NCBI RefSeq assembly: GCF_023703415.1
Contig: NZ_JAGMTU010000010.1
Span: 22,352-86,351 of the forward strand
Length of the DNA stretch: 64,000 nucleotides
From: Microbacterium sp. USTB-Y
GTDB taxonomy: Bacteria; Actinomycetota; Actinomycetes; Actinomycetales; Microbacteriaceae
Direction: 5' to 3'
Both the position numbers and the translations under genes were made by a program. This document shows, piece by piece, positions 38,397-47,380 of the stretch; positions within the stretch are counted from its first letter, which is position 1, and each line of letters begins with the position of its first letter. The notes under the pieces were generated by a model. That model was not told the origin of the DNA. It did not search any database and saw nothing but the letters and a program-made list of their open reading frames with translations.

Positions 38397-39815
38397 GTGG
38401 CTGAACGACAGAGCATTCTCGCGTCGATCGAGAACGATTTCCCGCAGTGGTACCAGGACGTGCTCGAGAAGGCGCAGCTGGCGGACAACGGGCCGGTGCG
38501 CGGCACGATGGTGATGCGACCGTACTCCTACGCGATGTGGGAGGGGATGCAGTCCGCCATGGACGCGCGCATCAAGGCGACGGGCGCGGAGAACGTCTAT
38601 CTTCCGCTGTTCATCCCGCAGTCCTATCTGGAGCGCGAGGCCCAGCACGTCGAGGGCTTCAGCCCAGAACTGGCCGTGGTGACGCACGCCGGGGGCAAGG
38701 AGCTGACCGAGCCGGTCGTCGTCCGCCCGACCAGCGAGACCCTGTTCGGCGAGGTCATGGCGAAATGGATCCAGTCTCATCGCGATCTGCCCATGCTGCT
38801 GAACCAGTGGGCCAACGTCGTCCGCTGGGAGATGCGCCCGCGGGTCTTCCTGCGCACCACAGAGTTCCTCTGGCAGGAGGGGCACACGGCGCACGCCACG
38901 CGGGAGGACGCCGCCGAATACGCACGCCGCATCCATCTGGACGTCTACAAGGACTTCCTGGAGACCGTGCTGGCCATCCCCGTGCTTCCGGGCATCAAGA
39001 CTCCGTCCGAGCGCTTCGCAGGCGCGATCAACACCATGACCTGCGAGGCCATGATGGGCGACGGCAAGGCTCTGCAGATGGCGACCTCGCACGAGCTGGG
39101 GCAGAACTTCGCGAACGCGTTCGGCATCACCTTCTCGGACGCGGAGGGCGTCGCGCAGACGGCCTGGACCACGTCGTGGGGCTCGTCCACCCGCATGATG
39201 GGCGGGCTCATCATGTCGCACGGAGACGCCTCCGGGCTCGTCCTGCCGCCGCGCATCGCGCCGCACCAGGTCGTCGTCATCGTGGTCAAGGACGACGAGC
39301 GGACGGTCGCGGCGGCACGGACGATCGTCGCCGACCTCATGGCCACGGGGGTGCGGGCGAAGCTCGACGATCGCACCCAGGCCGGCTTCGGCCGCCGCGC
39401 GACCGAGTGGGAGCTCAAGGGGGTTCCGGTGCGCATCGAGGTCGGCCCGCGGGATCTCGACGCCGGACAGCTCACGTTCGCGCGCCGCGATCGTGCGGGC
39501 AAGCGACAGATGCCCGTCACGGAGGCTGCGACGCGTGTGCCCGCGCTGCTCGACGAGATCCAGGCCGACCTGTTCACCGCTGCTCGTGAGCGCCTCGCAG
39601 ACCGCACCGTACGCGTGTCCACCATCGACGAGGCGCGCGAAGCCGCCCGCAGCGGCTTCGCCCTCATCGACTGGGACGCGCTCGGCGAGGCCGGCGAGAA
39701 GGAACTGAACCGGGACGCTATCACGGTGCGCTGCCTGCAGACCCGCGACGGCTCCCTGCCCGGCCCGCACGAGCCGGAGAAGGACCTGGTCGCGGTCGTC
39801 GCGCGCGCCTACTGA
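38397..39815 (+). CDS. proS: proline--tRNA ligase, short archaeal/eukaryotic-like type (ProS type 3)
   Basis: A 472-residue class II synthetase. Class II motifs are seen in GPVRGTMVMRPYSYAMWEGM, VVRPTSETLFGEVMAKWIQS, NVVRWEMRPRVFLRTTEFLW and the motif 3 region TTSWGSSTRMMGGLIMSHGD. The anticodon-binding domain follows (APHQVVVIVVKDDE). It lacks the large YbaK-type editing insertion of the bacterial type 1 enzyme (~570-590 residues) and is of the archaeal/eukaryotic-like type. A stand-alone YbaK-type protein is encoded about 5 kb upstream and might edit in trans (inference). The leaderless GTG start is supported by the -10 hexamer. It overlaps the convergent acyltransferase by 7 nt. Confidence 0.95.
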   Translation: MAERQSILASIENDFPQWYQDVLEKAQLADNGPVRGTMVMRPYSYAMWEGMQSAMDARIKATGAENVYLPLFIPQSYLEREAQHVEGFSPELAVVTHAGGKELTEPVVVRPTSETLFGEVMAKWIQSHRDLPMLLNQWANVVRWEMRPRVFLRTTEFLWQEGHTAHATREDAAEYARRIHLDVYKDFLETVLAIPVLPGIKTPSERFAGAINTMTCEAMMGDGKALQMATSHELGQNFANAFGITFSDAEGVAQTAWTTSWGSSTRMMGGLIMSHGDASGLVLPPRIAPHQVVVIVVKDDERTVAAARTIVADLMATGVRAKLDDRTQAGFGRRATEWELKGVPVRIEVGPRDLDAGQLTFARRDRAGKRQMPVTEAATRVPALLDEIQADLFTAARERLADRTVRVSTIDEAREAARSGFALIDWDALGEAGEKELNRDAITVRCLQTRDGSLPGPHEPEKDLVAVVARAY

Positions 39816-41158
39816 CCGCGGCGCGTCCTGGCGGTGATCGCGGCCTCCGAGCGGGAGAGCGGGACAGCGCCGACGAGTGCGAGTGCGGCGATCGTGGCGA
39901 CGAGTGCGCACGCCGCGAGGAGCAGGTCCAGCCCGTAGGCGGTGATCGCGAGGACCGGGGCCAGGAACAGCGCGACCGCGAGAGCGAGGACGGGGGCCGT
40001 CGGAGCATCGCCCATCCTCGGCGCCCGTTCATAGCGCCCCAGCCACAGGGACAGCACCCAGACGGCGGCGAGCACGACCAGGAGGAACGGCACACGGGTC
40101 CACCACCACAGCGCTGACCCCGGTGCCGGCATCGGGAACGGGAGAACCAGCTCCACCCCGGTGAGCACCATGATCATCGGCAGGTGCCACAGGTACACCG
40201 TCATCAACCGGGAGCCGATCAGCAGCACGGCGCTCTGCGCGGCACGGGTGCGCATGAGCGCGGTGAGCGGGCGGTTCAGGAGTGCGAGCGCCGCGGCCTG
40301 CACCACGGCGAGGATCGCGAGCGGCGCGGTCGGCGGCCACTGGTTGCTCAGCATGTTCCCGGAGTAGCCGCCGAGCGACACCAGGCCCCAGACGCAGAGA
40401 TAGCCGAGAACGATGAGTCCGAGCAGCTGCCGGGCGCGACGCCGCGCGAACCAGCCGTCGAAGAGGAAGAAGCCGATCTGCTGGGCGAACAGCCACACGA
40501 ATGCCACGTTGGGCAGTCCGAACAACTCGCTCCCGATGCCGTAGCCCGTCGCGGGCACGTGCGGGATCCCGAGCACTCCGCCGGCGACGACGAAGCGCAG
40601 GGCGTCGGTCGCGAGCGCTCCGAGCAGCAGCACTGCCGGCACGCGTATGCCGTATCGGGAATGGAGCCCGATCATCCAGGGTGCGAGGGCCTGCACGAGC
40701 AGATACGCGGCGAGGAACCACAACGGGGATCCGATGCCGATCGCCACGGTGTCGACGAGCCCCGGATCGATTCCGAGCAGTCGGGCGGCGCCGAGTGCCG
40801 CCGTGAAGAACACGAAGACGGGGAGCGGGGGGTGCGCCAGTCGCACGAGGCGCAGGCGCACGAAGCCGACTGCGTCCTCTCCGCGCGCCTGTGCCGAGCG
40901 CCAGCCCGCTCGCGCGGAGTAGCCGCCGACGACGAAGAACAGCGGCATGATGTTCAGGATCCACGATGCGGCGTCGAACCAGCTCTGCCCTTCCACGGTG
41001 CGCTCGATGAGGAGACTCCCGTCGGCGCGACGGCCGACGCCCGTGAAGAGGATGTGCACGAAGACGACGAGGACCACGCACGCGACTCGCGTCAGGTCGA
41101 GGGTCAGGTCGCGCCCCGCGGGGACGGCGCGGGCGGAGGAGACGGCGGCGCTGCTCAT
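39809..41158 (-). CDS. acyltransferase 3 family membrane protein
   Basis: A 449-residue membrane O-acyltransferase with about 11 helices. The N-terminus has LDLTRVACVVLVVFVHILFT with the conserved His, then IMPLFFVVGGYSARAGW, RLAHPPLPVFVFFTAA and GSPLWFLAAYLLVQALAPW. The C-terminal half has LMTVYLWHLPMIMVLTGVEL. The related protein at 31905-33059 is a distant paralogue. The ATG at 41158 follows a TAGGGT hexamer by 7 nt, so a leaderless start is likely. Its stop lies inside the last codons of proS on the other strand (7-nt convergent overlap). The acceptor is unknown. Confidence 0.88.
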   Translation of the reverse strand: MSSAAVSSARAVPAGRDLTLDLTRVACVVLVVFVHILFTGVGRRADGSLLIERTVEGQSWFDAASWILNIMPLFFVVGGYSARAGWRSAQARGEDAVGFVRLRLVRLAHPPLPVFVFFTAALGAARLLGIDPGLVDTVAIGIGSPLWFLAAYLLVQALAPWMIGLHSRYGIRVPAVLLLGALATDALRFVVAGGVLGIPHVPATGYGIGSELFGLPNVAFVWLFAQQIGFFLFDGWFARRRARQLLGLIVLGYLCVWGLVSLGGYSGNMLSNQWPPTAPLAILAVVQAAALALLNRPLTALMRTRAAQSAVLLIGSRLMTVYLWHLPMIMVLTGVELVLPFPMPAPGSALWWWTRVPFLLVVLAAVWVLSLWLGRYERAPRMGDAPTAPVLALAVALFLAPVLAITAYGLDLLLAACALVATIAALALVGAVPLSRSEAAITARTRRGQ

Positions 41159-41165
41159 GTCGATG

Positions 41166-41171
41166 ACCCTA
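41166..41171 (-). promoter_or_regulatory. -10 element of a leaderless start (acyltransferase)
   Basis: On the minus strand TAGGGT lies 7 nt before the ATG at 41158. Confidence 0.45.
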
Positions 41172-41338
41172 GTGGCGACCTCTTGTCGCGTTCGGCATCG
41201 ACCGGCGGCGTGCACAACTCAGGCCGGAACTCGACGGCGGCCGGTTGACTCGGCGTCGTGCTGCGGACGTTCCCCGGACGCTGGCGAGAGCAGCCTGAAT
41301 TGTGCGCCTCTGCCGTCGGCGAGCCGTGCCCTTCGCGG

Positions 41339-42445
41339 TCAGGCGTCGGCCTCGGTCTGTGTGCGCGTCGCCTTCTCGGCACGGGCGCGCCGAGCACGGC
41401 GCGTCCGCACGATCGCCCACACGATGAGGACCACGACGCCGGCCACGACGAGCCAGGGGAGCAGGAAGCCGAGCGCGATCACCAGGGCGTTCAGTGAGAC
41501 GATGAGACCCTTCCAGCCGGCCGCCAGCCCGTCGCCGAAACCGGCGGGGTCGGCGGCGGCGGGCGCCTGCCGCACGAGCGTGACCTGCACGGAGGACATG
41601 TCCACCTGGGACTCGAGATCCTTCAGCTGCTGCTGGGCCGACTGCAGTTGTCCCTGCCGCTCGGTGAGCGCCGTCTCGGCGGTGAGCAGGTCGGCGACGC
41701 TGGTGGCCTGGGACATCAGCTGCGTCAGCCGCTGCACCGACGCGGTGAGCGAGTCGACCTGTGCGCGCAGGTCCGTGGTGGTCGCCGTCACATCGTTCTG
41801 TCCGATCGAGGTGGCCAGCACCGTGCCTTCGGAGCGCAGTGCCGCCATCACGGCGTCGAGGTCGGCGACCGGCACGCGCAGCGTCACCCACCCGTCTCCG
41901 GAGGGCGGCGGGACGATCCCGCCGTCCGTCGCCACCGGACCCTGGGACGAGCCGATCTGCTGGCTCTCCACGAAGCCGCCGTGCTTCTGCGCCAGGGCGG
42001 CGAGGGCGTCGGCGGCCTTGCTCACGTCGTCCACCTGCACGGTGGCCGATCCGGTGCGGATGATGTCGCGCTGCGCGGTCGTCGAGGGTGCGGCTCCGCC
42101 GGCACTGCTCGACGCGGCGCCGTCGGCGCTCTGCGAGAGCTCCTTCGCGGTTCCGCTCAGCGGGACCGTGCCACTGGTCGGGTGATAGGGAGCCGATGCG
42201 ACCGAGGATCCGGCTGAGGAGCCGGTCAGCTGCAGGATCGGCGGCGTCACCAGCACTCCGACGACGAAGGCCGCGGCGACGCCGCCTGCGGTGAGCCACC
42301 CGCGTCGACGCGCACGTCCGCGGGACGCGGCGGTTCGCGCCTGTGCGGCGCGGCGCTCCTCCGCGATCTGCGAGAAGACGGCCTCCTCGATGCGGTCCAC
42401 GGCGTCGTCGGACAGCTCCGGCAGCGCGATCGGGGTGGTGGTCAT
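41339..42445 (-). CDS. DUF4349 membrane protein, candidate regulator of the adjacent sigma factor
   Basis: A 368-residue protein. Residues 1-48 are a cytoplasmic segment (LPELSDDAVDRIEEAVFSQI plus a basic stretch). A membrane helix lies at about 49-70. The outside domain (DUF4349) contains DIIRTGSATVQVDDVSKAAD, WVTLRVPVADLDAVMAAL and a coiled-coil region (LTQLMSQATSVADLLTAETA). A second helix lies near 315-340, before an arginine-rich tail. Its ATG overlaps the stop of the ECF sigma gene by 4 nt. That coupling and the small cytoplasmic segment before a membrane helix suggest an anti-sigma role, which is an inference; the DUF itself has no assigned function. Confidence 0.85.
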   Translation of the reverse strand: MTTTPIALPELSDDAVDRIEEAVFSQIAEERRAAQARTAASRGRARRRGWLTAGGVAAAFVVGVLVTPPILQLTGSSAGSSVASAPYHPTSGTVPLSGTAKELSQSADGAASSSAGGAAPSTTAQRDIIRTGSATVQVDDVSKAADALAALAQKHGGFVESQQIGSSQGPVATDGGIVPPPSGDGWVTLRVPVADLDAVMAALRSEGTVLATSIGQNDVTATTTDLRAQVDSLTASVQRLTQLMSQATSVADLLTAETALTERQGQLQSAQQQLKDLESQVDMSSVQVTLVRQAPAAADPAGFGDGLAAGWKGLIVSLNALVIALGFLLPWLVVAGVVVLIVWAIVRTRRARRARAEKATRTQTEADA

Positions 42446-43002
42446 GATGCGGGCTCCGTTTCGGTCACTGCGCCGCGCAGGCGGGTGCGCACGCGGGAGA
42501 GACGGTTCCGGACGACGCCGTGGCCCACGCCGAGCTCGTCGGCCGCGGCGCGGTAGTCGTACCCCTCGGTCGCGCACAGCCGGAAGATCTCGCGGTCGAG
42601 CGCGCTCATCCCGCCGAGCTCGGCGGCGATGCGCTCGGCGAGCTCGGCGGCGATGACCTGCTGCTCGACGTCGATGAGCGCGGGGATGCGCTCGTCGGTC
42701 TCCTCGAGCGTGCGGGCGGCGTCGCGCTGCCGCCGGCGCAGGCGGTTGGCCGCCTGGAACCGGCAGATCGTCGCGAGCCAGGGCAGCAGGGATTCCCCTG
42801 CCAGTTCCAGGGCGGGCAGCTTCCGCCAGGCGACGACGAACGTCTCCTGCGTCACGTCCTCGGCATCGCCGGCGTCGCCGAGGATGCCATACGCGATCCA
42901 GTGGACGGGGCGGACGTAGGCGCGATACAGCGTGCGGAAGGCGGAGTCGCTTCCCGCCGCTGCTCTCGCGACGAGCGTCCTGTCGTGTGCGTCGTGTGCC
43001 AT
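42442..43002 (-). CDS. ECF RNA polymerase sigma factor
   Basis: A 186-residue sigma-70-family protein with only regions 2 and 4. Region 2 runs from about 20 to 90 (FRTLYRAYVRPVHWIAYGIL, GDAEDVTQETFVVAWRKL, LLPWLATICRFQAANRLRRR). Region 4 runs from about 125 to 180 (MSALDREIFRLCATEGYDYR, AADELGVGHGVVRNRLSRVR). It is transcribed just before, and translationally coupled to, the DUF4349 membrane protein, the usual layout of an ECF sigma with its regulator. It starts 54 bp after the end of glgB; no obvious autoregulated promoter sequence is recognised. Confidence 0.93.
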   Translation of the reverse strand: MAHDAHDRTLVARAAAGSDSAFRTLYRAYVRPVHWIAYGILGDAGDAEDVTQETFVVAWRKLPALELAGESLLPWLATICRFQAANRLRRRQRDAARTLEETDERIPALIDVEQQVIAAELAERIAAELGGMSALDREIFRLCATEGYDYRAAADELGVGHGVVRNRLSRVRTRLRGAVTETEPAS

Positions 43003-43057
43003 GCCGGCTCCGTTCCGGTGTCTCTCACCGAGAAGTGTCGGCTCCGGCGGAATCGTC

Positions 43058-45256
43058 TCAGCCCTTGCTCACGATCGGCACGTGCGGGTCCTTCTGGTGC
43101 CGCAGCCAGATCGTCGACAGTGCGGGCACCGTCAGCGTCGCCTGCGGCGAGCCGTTCTCCACGTCGGTGGCGTAGACGAGGCCCAGATTGCCTTCGCCGT
43201 GCCCGCCGAACTCGGCGGCGTCGGTGTTCAGCACCTCCGACCACCCGCCCGCGAGCGGCAGGTCGAGCCGGACCCCGTGCCGGGTCGTCCCGGCGAAGTT
43301 GCTGATCACCGCGATGTGACCGCCGTGCGCGTCACGGCGCACGAAGGCGACGATGTTGGGATCCCAGTCCGGCGCGCCGATCCGCGTGAACGAGCTGCCG
43401 TCGTGATCCCGCTCCCAGAGCGGGGCGTTCTGCCGGTAGGTGCTGTTGAGCGCGCCGACGAACTCCTGCAGCTGCCGGTGGGAGGGCTGATCGAGCAGCC
43501 ACCAGTCCAGACTGCGATCGACGGACCATTCGGAGAGCTGCCCGAACTCCTGCCCCATGAAGAGCAGGTTCTTGCCGGGATGCCCCCACATGTAGCCGAG
43601 GTAGGCGCGCACGTTCGCGAGCTTCGCCGCGTGGTCGCCCGGCATCTTCGAGAGCAGGCTGCCCTTGCCGTGCACGACCTCGTCGTGGCTGATCGGCAGG
43701 ATGTAGTTCTCGCCGAACGCGTACACGAATGAGAAGGTCATCTCGCCCTGGTGGTGCGAGCGGTACAGCGGATCCCGCTCGATGTAGACGAGCGAGTCGT
43801 TCATCCAGCCCATGTTCCACTTGAACCCGAAGCCGAGACCATGGTGGTCCGTGGGCGCGGTGACCCCGGGGAAGCTCGTCGACTCCTCGGCGACCATGAC
43901 GATGCCGGGGTGGCGGCGGTAGGCGGTCGCGTTGACCTCCTGCAGGAACCGGATCGCTTCGAGGTTCTCCCGGCCCCCGTGCACATTCGGCTCCCACTCG
44001 CCCTCGTCGCGGGAGTAGTCGAGGTAGAGCATCGAGGCGACCGCGTCGACCCGCAGCCCGTCGGCGTGGAACTCCTCCAGCCAGAACAGCGCGTTTGCGA
44101 CGAGGAAGTTGCGCACCTCGTTGCGGCCGTAGTCGAAGATGAGCGTGCCCCAGTCCCGGTGCTCGCCGCGACGGGGATCCGGGTGCTCGTAGACCGGCTC
44201 GCCGTCGAAGCGGGCCAGCGCGAAGGCGTCCTTGGGGAAGTGCCCGGGCACCCAGTCGATGATCACGCCGATGCCGGCCTGGTGCAGCCGGTCGATCAGA
44301 TAGCGCAGGTCGTCCGGTTCGCCGTAGCGGTGGGTGGCCGCGTAGTATCCGGTGACCTGATATCCCCAGGAGCCCGTGAAGGGGTGCTCGGCCACGGGCA
44401 TGAACTCCACGTGGGTGAAGCCGGTCGCCGTGACGTGCTCGATGAGCTGGTCCGCGATGTCGCGATAGCCGAGACCGGGACGCCAGGATCCGAGGTGCAG
44501 CTCGTACACGCTCATCGGCTGCGCGACCGCGTGGGTCGCCGCCCGGCGGGTCATCCATGCGCCGTCGCCCCAGGAGTAGCCCGAGCGGGTGACGATCGAG
44601 GCCGTCGCGGGCGGGTTCTCGGCGAGCTGCGCCATCGGGTCGGCCTTGAGGATCCAGGCGCCCGCCGGGGTCAGGATCTCGTACTTGTAGTGCGCACCGA
44701 CGCCGACGCCGGGGAGGAACAGCTCCCACACGCCGCTGGATCCCATCGAGCGCATGGCGTCGAGGCGGCCGTCCCAGCCGTTGAAGTCGCCGACGACGCG
44801 CACCGCCCTGGCGTGCGGCGCCCACACCGCGAACGCCGTGCCCTGGTCTCCGTCGACCGTTCGAGGATGGGCGCCGAGGGCCTCCCAGAGGCGTTCGTGA
44901 CGGCCCTCGCGGATGAGGTGCAGGTCGAGCTCGCCGATCGTGGGGGAGTGGCGGTACGGATCCGCGGAGATCCAGTCGGGCGCGTCCTCGTAGGTCGCCT
45001 TGATCCGATAGGAGCCCGGGGATCCGGCGACATCCCCCTCCCAGATGCCGTCGGCGAGGTGGGTGAGGGCGACCTCGGCGCCGTCCGCGGGAAGCACCGA
45101 GACGGTCTTCGCGAGGGGGCGGAGCGCCCGCACGATCGTCGCGCGTCTGCCGCTGTCGTCCGACTGCGGATGCGCTCCGAGCACGGAGTGCGGGTCGTGG
45201 TGCGAGCCCGAGGCCACGGCCCCGAGCACAGCCGCATCGATCGTGGTGCTGATCAT
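43058..45256 (-). CDS. glgB: 1,4-alpha-glucan branching enzyme
   Basis: A 732-residue GH13 branching enzyme, full length for the family. The N-terminal CBM48-like domains include SVLGAHP and AFAVWAPHARAVRVVGDFNG. The catalytic barrel has the nucleophile Asp404 in GLRVDAVASMLYLDY, the acid Glu457 in MVAEESTS, and SHDEVVHGKGSL with the third carboxylate. FMGQEFGQLSEW is also typical. The ATG at 45256 follows GAAGGGG and overlaps the glgE stop by 4 nt. It introduces alpha-1,6 branches into the chains GlgE extends. Confidence 0.97.
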   Translation of the reverse strand: MISTTIDAAVLGAVASGSHHDPHSVLGAHPQSDDSGRRATIVRALRPLAKTVSVLPADGAEVALTHLADGIWEGDVAGSPGSYRIKATYEDAPDWISADPYRHSPTIGELDLHLIREGRHERLWEALGAHPRTVDGDQGTAFAVWAPHARAVRVVGDFNGWDGRLDAMRSMGSSGVWELFLPGVGVGAHYKYEILTPAGAWILKADPMAQLAENPPATASIVTRSGYSWGDGAWMTRRAATHAVAQPMSVYELHLGSWRPGLGYRDIADQLIEHVTATGFTHVEFMPVAEHPFTGSWGYQVTGYYAATHRYGEPDDLRYLIDRLHQAGIGVIIDWVPGHFPKDAFALARFDGEPVYEHPDPRRGEHRDWGTLIFDYGRNEVRNFLVANALFWLEEFHADGLRVDAVASMLYLDYSRDEGEWEPNVHGGRENLEAIRFLQEVNATAYRRHPGIVMVAEESTSFPGVTAPTDHHGLGFGFKWNMGWMNDSLVYIERDPLYRSHHQGEMTFSFVYAFGENYILPISHDEVVHGKGSLLSKMPGDHAAKLANVRAYLGYMWGHPGKNLLFMGQEFGQLSEWSVDRSLDWWLLDQPSHRQLQEFVGALNSTYRQNAPLWERDHDGSSFTRIGAPDWDPNIVAFVRRDAHGGHIAVISNFAGTTRHGVRLDLPLAGGWSEVLNTDAAEFGGHGEGNLGLVYATDVENGSPQATLTVPALSTIWLRHQKDPHVPIVSKG

Positions 45257-47334
45257 GGCTGCCCCTTCACATGGAGGATGTGCACCGGTTCCGTGAAGGC
45301 GTCCAGGCGCACGAAGTTGTGATCCGTCCAGGTCCAGACGGATCCGGTGACGAGGTCCTCGACCTCGTACGCCGTTCCAGGCTCGACGCCCCAGGCGAGG
45401 GTGTCGAGATGCACGGTGGTCTGCCGCACCGAGTGCGGGTCGACGTTGGCGACGACGATGATCGTGTCGCTCGTGTCCGTGCCGGTGAAGGGCGCGGGCA
45501 GGTGCTTGGAGAACACCAGGACCGCGTCGTCGTCGCTCCAGTGCAGCCGCAGGTTGCGCAGCTGACGCAGTGCGGGGTGCGCGCGGCGGATCTCGTTGAG
45601 CCGGGTGAGGTAGGGGGCGAGCGATCGGCCCTCCGCCTCCGCCTTGGCCCAGTCGCGCACCTTGTACTCGTACTTCTCGTTGTCGATGTTCTCCTCGGAC
45701 CCCGGCCGGGCGACGTTCTCGTACAGCTCGTAGCCGGCGTACACGCCGTACAGGGGCGCTCCGGTCGCGGCGATCGCCGCGCGGATCCGATAGGCCGCGC
45801 GGCCGCCGAACTGCAGGTACTCGGTGAGGATGTCCGGCGTGTTCACGAAGAGGTTCGGCCGCATGTAGTCGGCCGTCTCCTGGGATACGGAGAGGAGGAA
45901 CTCCTCGAGCTCGGCCTTCGTGTTGCGCCAGGTGAAGTAGCTGTAGCTCTGCTGGAAGCCGACCGCGGCGAGACCCCGCATCGGCGCGGGCCGGGTGAAC
46001 GCCTCGGCGAGGAAGACGACCTCCGGGTGCTTGGTGTTCACCGTGCGGATGAGCCACTCCCAGAACCGCAGCGGCTTGGTGTGCGGGTTGTCCACGCGGA
46101 AGATCCTCACCCCCTGCGCGATCCAGTGCTCGACGATCCGCAGCACCTCGGTGTACAGCCCCACCGGATCCCGGTCGAAGTTCAGCGGATAGATGTCCTG
46201 GTACTTCTTCGGAGGGTTCTCGGCGTACGCGATCGTGCCGTCCGGGAGCTCGGTGAACCACTCCGGATGCTCCGCGACCCACGGGTGGTCGGGCGCCGCC
46301 TGCAGGGCCAGGTCGAGGGCGACCTCGAGGTTCTGCGCGTTCGCCTTCTTCACGAAGCGACGGAAGTCGGCCAGGGTGCCGAGGTCCGGATGCACGGCGT
46401 CGTGACCGCCCTCGGCCGCCCCGACCGCCCACGGGGATCCGGGATCGGCGGGCCCAGCGGTCAGAGTGTTGTTCGGGCCCTTGCGGTTCAGCCGCCCGAT
46501 CGGGTGGATCGGCGGGAGATACAGCACATCGAAGCCCATCGCCGCGACGGCGGGAAGGCGCTCGGCCGCAGTTTCGAAGGTGCCGCTCGTGAACGTCCCG
46601 TCGGGGTTCTGCACCGCACCCTCGGAACGGGGGAAGAACTCGTACCAGGCGGCGGCCCCGGCGATCGCGGGCTCGACGGTGATGCTCTGCCATGCGGTCG
46701 CCGAGTCGAGCGCCGTGAGCGGACGGTCGGCGAAGACCGCGGCGAGCTCGGGATCGGTCGCGACGGCGAGGGCCTCCTCGGCGGAGCCGTCCGGCGAGCT
46801 CAGGGTCTCGGCGACGGCCGCGAGCCGCTTGCGCTCGGGCTTGGGGCGGGACTTGTCCTTGGCGGCGCGCGCCAGGAGGCCCGCGCCGAGCGCGCGCATG
46901 ACCTCGACGTCGACGCCGGCCGCGATCTTCAGCTCGGCGGCGTGCGCCCAGGTGGCGAACTCGTCGGCGAAGGCCTCGAACCGGAACGTCCAGGCGCGCT
47001 CCTCGTCGAGGGCGACGTCCACCTGCCAGCGGTCGGTGCCGTCCAGGAGCGGAGTCAGCCGATGCAGGCTCTCCTCATGGTCCGGTGCGCGCAGGCGCAG
47101 GTGCACGCCGATGAGGTCGTGCCCTTCGCGGAAGGCGACCACCCGGAACGGGACCACCTCGCCGGCGAACGCCTTGGGATGGAATCCCTCCGGGGCCGCG
47201 GGCGATGGATCCGCGAGGGGGATGCGCGTGGTCTGCGCGTCCGCGGCGTCGATGTCGCCCAGTGCGCGCACCGGGATCTGAGCGGTGCTGCGGAGAGCAT
47301 CGGACGAGGGCTGTGCGGCGGTTCGTTCGGACAC
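45253..47334 (-). CDS. glgE: alpha-1,4-glucan:maltose-1-phosphate maltosyltransferase
   Basis: A 693-residue GH13_3 enzyme that adds maltose from maltose-1-phosphate to alpha-1,4-glucans. Family blocks are AAAWYEFFPRSEGA, DVLYLPPIHPIGRLNRKGPN, WVAEHPEWFTELPDGTIAYA, NPPKKYQDIYPLNFD, the nucleophile Asp415 in FRVDNPHTKPLRFWEW and Glu444 in FLAEAFTRP. The GTG at 47334 has the -10 hexamer TAGGTT exactly 6 nt upstream, so a leaderless start seems likely, although the gene also follows glgX by only 46 bp. It is coupled to glgB. Suppliers of maltose-1-phosphate (TreS/Mak or GlgM) are not in the window. Confidence 0.97.
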   Translation of the reverse strand: MSERTAAQPSSDALRSTAQIPVRALGDIDAADAQTTRIPLADPSPAAPEGFHPKAFAGEVVPFRVVAFREGHDLIGVHLRLRAPDHEESLHRLTPLLDGTDRWQVDVALDEERAWTFRFEAFADEFATWAHAAELKIAAGVDVEVMRALGAGLLARAAKDKSRPKPERKRLAAVAETLSSPDGSAEEALAVATDPELAAVFADRPLTALDSATAWQSITVEPAIAGAAAWYEFFPRSEGAVQNPDGTFTSGTFETAAERLPAVAAMGFDVLYLPPIHPIGRLNRKGPNNTLTAGPADPGSPWAVGAAEGGHDAVHPDLGTLADFRRFVKKANAQNLEVALDLALQAAPDHPWVAEHPEWFTELPDGTIAYAENPPKKYQDIYPLNFDRDPVGLYTEVLRIVEHWIAQGVRIFRVDNPHTKPLRFWEWLIRTVNTKHPEVVFLAEAFTRPAPMRGLAAVGFQQSYSYFTWRNTKAELEEFLLSVSQETADYMRPNLFVNTPDILTEYLQFGGRAAYRIRAAIAATGAPLYGVYAGYELYENVARPGSEENIDNEKYEYKVRDWAKAEAEGRSLAPYLTRLNEIRRAHPALRQLRNLRLHWSDDDAVLVFSKHLPAPFTGTDTSDTIIVVANVDPHSVRQTTVHLDTLAWGVEPGTAYEVEDLVTGSVWTWTDHNFVRLDAFTEPVHILHVKGQP

Positions 47335-47340
47335 ACCCTG

Positions 47341-47346
47341 AACCTA
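47341..47346 (-). promoter_or_regulatory. -10 element of a leaderless start (glgE)
   Basis: On the minus strand TAGGTT ends 6 nt before the GTG at 47334. It would give glgE-glgB an internal promoter behind glgX. Confidence 0.45.
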
Positions 47347-47380
47347 CCGCTCCTGGGCCGCCAAGAAGGTAACGGGCGCG

